A stretch of 6,846 nucleotides of DNA from Clostridia bacterium (GTDB lineage: Bacteria; Bacillota; Clostridia; Oscillospirales; Acutalibacteraceae), in contig JAFWRV010000065.1 in assembly GCA_017519685.1 (NCBI GenBank), forward strand, positions 1 to 6,846, read 5' to 3'. Shown piece after piece: positions 5,541 to 6,846 of this stretch. The notes beneath the pieces are model-generated. The model had not been told where the DNA came from. It did no database searches and saw only the letters and a program-made list of their open reading frames with translations. The position numbers were made by a program, and so were the translations under genes. Positions within the stretch are counted from its first letter, which is position 1; every line of letters starts with the position of its first letter.

Positions 5541-6846
5541 ATGAAAGTTAAAAGTGCGGAAAAACCGAATAAAATTCACGGCGGACAACTTCCCGGCTAT
5601 GTAAGTGAAGCAGTGGAAAAAGAAGGTCTTTCAACCAAGGATCTGATTTACTCATGCCCCGGGGATATGGACCGCGGTTCCGCATACTGCGACTGCTGGC
5701 TTTTCTTTGACAGCAAGGGTCTTTATATCATCACCGGTTTTCAGACCAATGAACGCGCCCGCATGCGCGGTCAGACCGTTCATGAGCCGGTTTACAATAT
5801 AAAAGAAATAAACTCGATACCTGCGGAGGATATTGACAAGCTCGAAATTGAGCGCTATTCCTCCACGGGGCGTCTTATTATGTCCAAAAACGGCGAACAG
5901 ATGCCGCTGATTTATTTCTCACTCGGCAGAATCGGCGGATTTGACAATCTCGTCAGGGCATATAATTCATACAGGGAAACCGGAACTCCCGAACTTCCGT
6001 CCGAGGATGAGCATTCGGGAGGCACCTGCAAAAAATGCGGAGCCCCCTGCCCTCCGGATAAGGAATTCTGCCGCGCGCACGAAAAAAACAAGGGCACTGC
6101 GGTAAGACTCATAAAATTCTTCGGCGGCTATCTTCCGCAGGTTTCGGCAATCATCTTTATGATGGTAATCCAGTCCGCCTCCACCATTTTTGTTCCCCAG
6201 GTCAGTACACGCGCCCTTTATGATAACATTCTCGCGAATCCTTCGGGAGCGCCCGCCGCGGAGATGCTCAAGGCGCTCACGACCCTCGTGCTTTCGGTTT
6301 TCGGGCTCCGTCTTCTCAGCACCCTGCTCAATGTCGCGCAGGACTATCTGACCGCTTCAATCACGCCGAGAGTAACCTATGACATCAAGCTCAGGATATT
6401 TGAGGCGATGCAGCGCCTGTCGGTGGGATTCTATTCCTCAAGGCAGACGGGCTCGCTTATGGACAGGGTTTCAAGAGACGCTGAAAATGTTTACTGGTTC
6501 TTCCTTGAAGGAGTGCCGCGCCTCATTATAAGCTCGGTAACGCTCATCGGCGTTGTCGCCATTATGTTTTCAATGAGCGTGAGACTTTCGCTTTCCATTC
6601 TTCTCGCGCTTCCCCTGCTGTTTGTGACGCTTGTCACGGGCGACAGGATATTCCGACGGATGCATCACAGGGTATGGGTATCACGCGCAAAGACAAATTC
6701 TCTTGTCAGCGACAATATCAACGGTCAGCGCATCATCAAGGCGTTTTCAAAAGAGGATGACGAGTATGACCATTTTTCAGAACTCAGCGGAAAATTCAGG
6801 GACGCGGGCATTAAACTCGGCGTTTCCGCGGCGACTCTGTTTCCTG
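5541..6846 (+). CDS. ABC exporter with PH-like and zinc-ribbon N-terminus, 3' end cut
   Basis: The first 435 codons of a half-transporter of the ABCB/multidrug type are present; the ATPase domain lies past the right edge. Residues about 20-145 form a soluble beta-rich region ending in a helix (DCWLFFDSKGLYIITG, IPAEDIDKLEIERYSSTGRL, GGFDNLVRAYNSY) that resembles a bacterial PH-like domain. A zinc-ribbon motif follows: C163-x2-C166, then C177-x2-H180, with His in place of the usual last Cys. The type I exporter membrane domain begins at about 190, with helices near 199-220, 244-266, 325-345 and 348-367. Coupling-helix sequence TGSLMDRVSRDAENV (303-317) and INGQRIIKAFSKEDDEYDHF are typical of the family. 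Substrate is unknown. GAGG (5533-5536) overlaps the U32 stop and lies 4 bases before the ATG, so the gene belongs to the same operon. A second half-transporter often follows such genes; this cannot be seen here. Confidence 0.93.
   Translation, partial: MKVKSAEKPNKIHGGQLPGYVSEAVEKEGLSTKDLIYSCPGDMDRGSAYCDCWLFFDSKGLYIITGFQTNERARMRGQTVHEPVYNIKEINSIPAEDIDKLEIERYSSTGRLIMSKNGEQMPLIYFSLGRIGGFDNLVRAYNSYRETGTPELPSEDEHSGGTCKKCGAPCPPDKEFCRAHEKNKGTAVRLIKFFGGYLPQVSAIIFMMVIQSASTIFVPQVSTRALYDNILANPSGAPAAEMLKALTTLVLSVFGLRLLSTLLNVAQDYLTASITPRVTYDIKLRIFEAMQRLSVGFYSSRQTGSLMDRVSRDAENVYWFFLEGVPRLIISSVTLIGVVAIMFSMSVRLSLSILLALPLLFVTLVTGDRIFRRMHHRVWVSRAKTNSLVSDNINGQRIIKAFSKEDDEYDHFSELSGKFRDAGIKLGVSAATLFP

Overview
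The window looks like ordinary chromosome from an anaerobic Firmicute of the class Clostridia, probably an Oscillospiraceae or Ruminococcaceae-like gut bacterium. This is inferred from the gene families (a ZapA with low-GC Gram-positive features, a PrsA-like lipoprotein, an RlhA-type U32 protein followed by a Clostridia-style ABC exporter) and from coding DNA of roughly balanced GC separated by very AT-rich spacers. No mobile element, CRISPR array, tRNA or rRNA is visible. All coding stretches are intact apart from the two genes cut by the window edges.

Left part (1-984, minus strand): the first 328 codons of diaminopropionate ammonia-lyase (dpaL/ygeX), a PLP enzyme that breaks 2,3-diaminopropionate into pyruvate and ammonia. 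Its C-terminus lies beyond the left edge. A 76-base spacer separates it from a divergent plus-strand gene (1061-1987) for a secreted SGNH/GDSL hydrolase held in the membrane by a C-terminal helix.

Middle (1988-3153): a nested hairpin terminator sits between the convergent SGNH gene and a minus-strand lipoprotein gene (2066-2989). The lipoprotein resembles a PrsA/SurA-type folding factor with an eroded prolyl-isomerase domain. An AT-rich intergenic region (3002-3153) carries back-to-back promoters for this gene and for the operon on the right.

Right part (3154-6846, plus strand): a tightly packed operon of zapA (FtsZ-ring protein), a 681-residue U32 protein of the RlhA (23S rRNA hydroxylation) type, and the first 435 residues of a half-size ABC exporter. 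The exporter has an unusual cytoplasmic N-terminal extension: a PH-like beta-rich domain followed by a zinc ribbon. zapA and the U32 gene overlap by one base (TAATG), and the U32 and ABC genes are 6 bases apart. The operon therefore links cell division, ribosome or tRNA modification and membrane export, though a shared physiological role is not shown by the sequence.

I see no clearly new multi-gene system. The most interesting items are the N-terminal fusion on the ABC transporter, the degenerate foldase lipoprotein, and an 11-base motif shared by two forward promoters.
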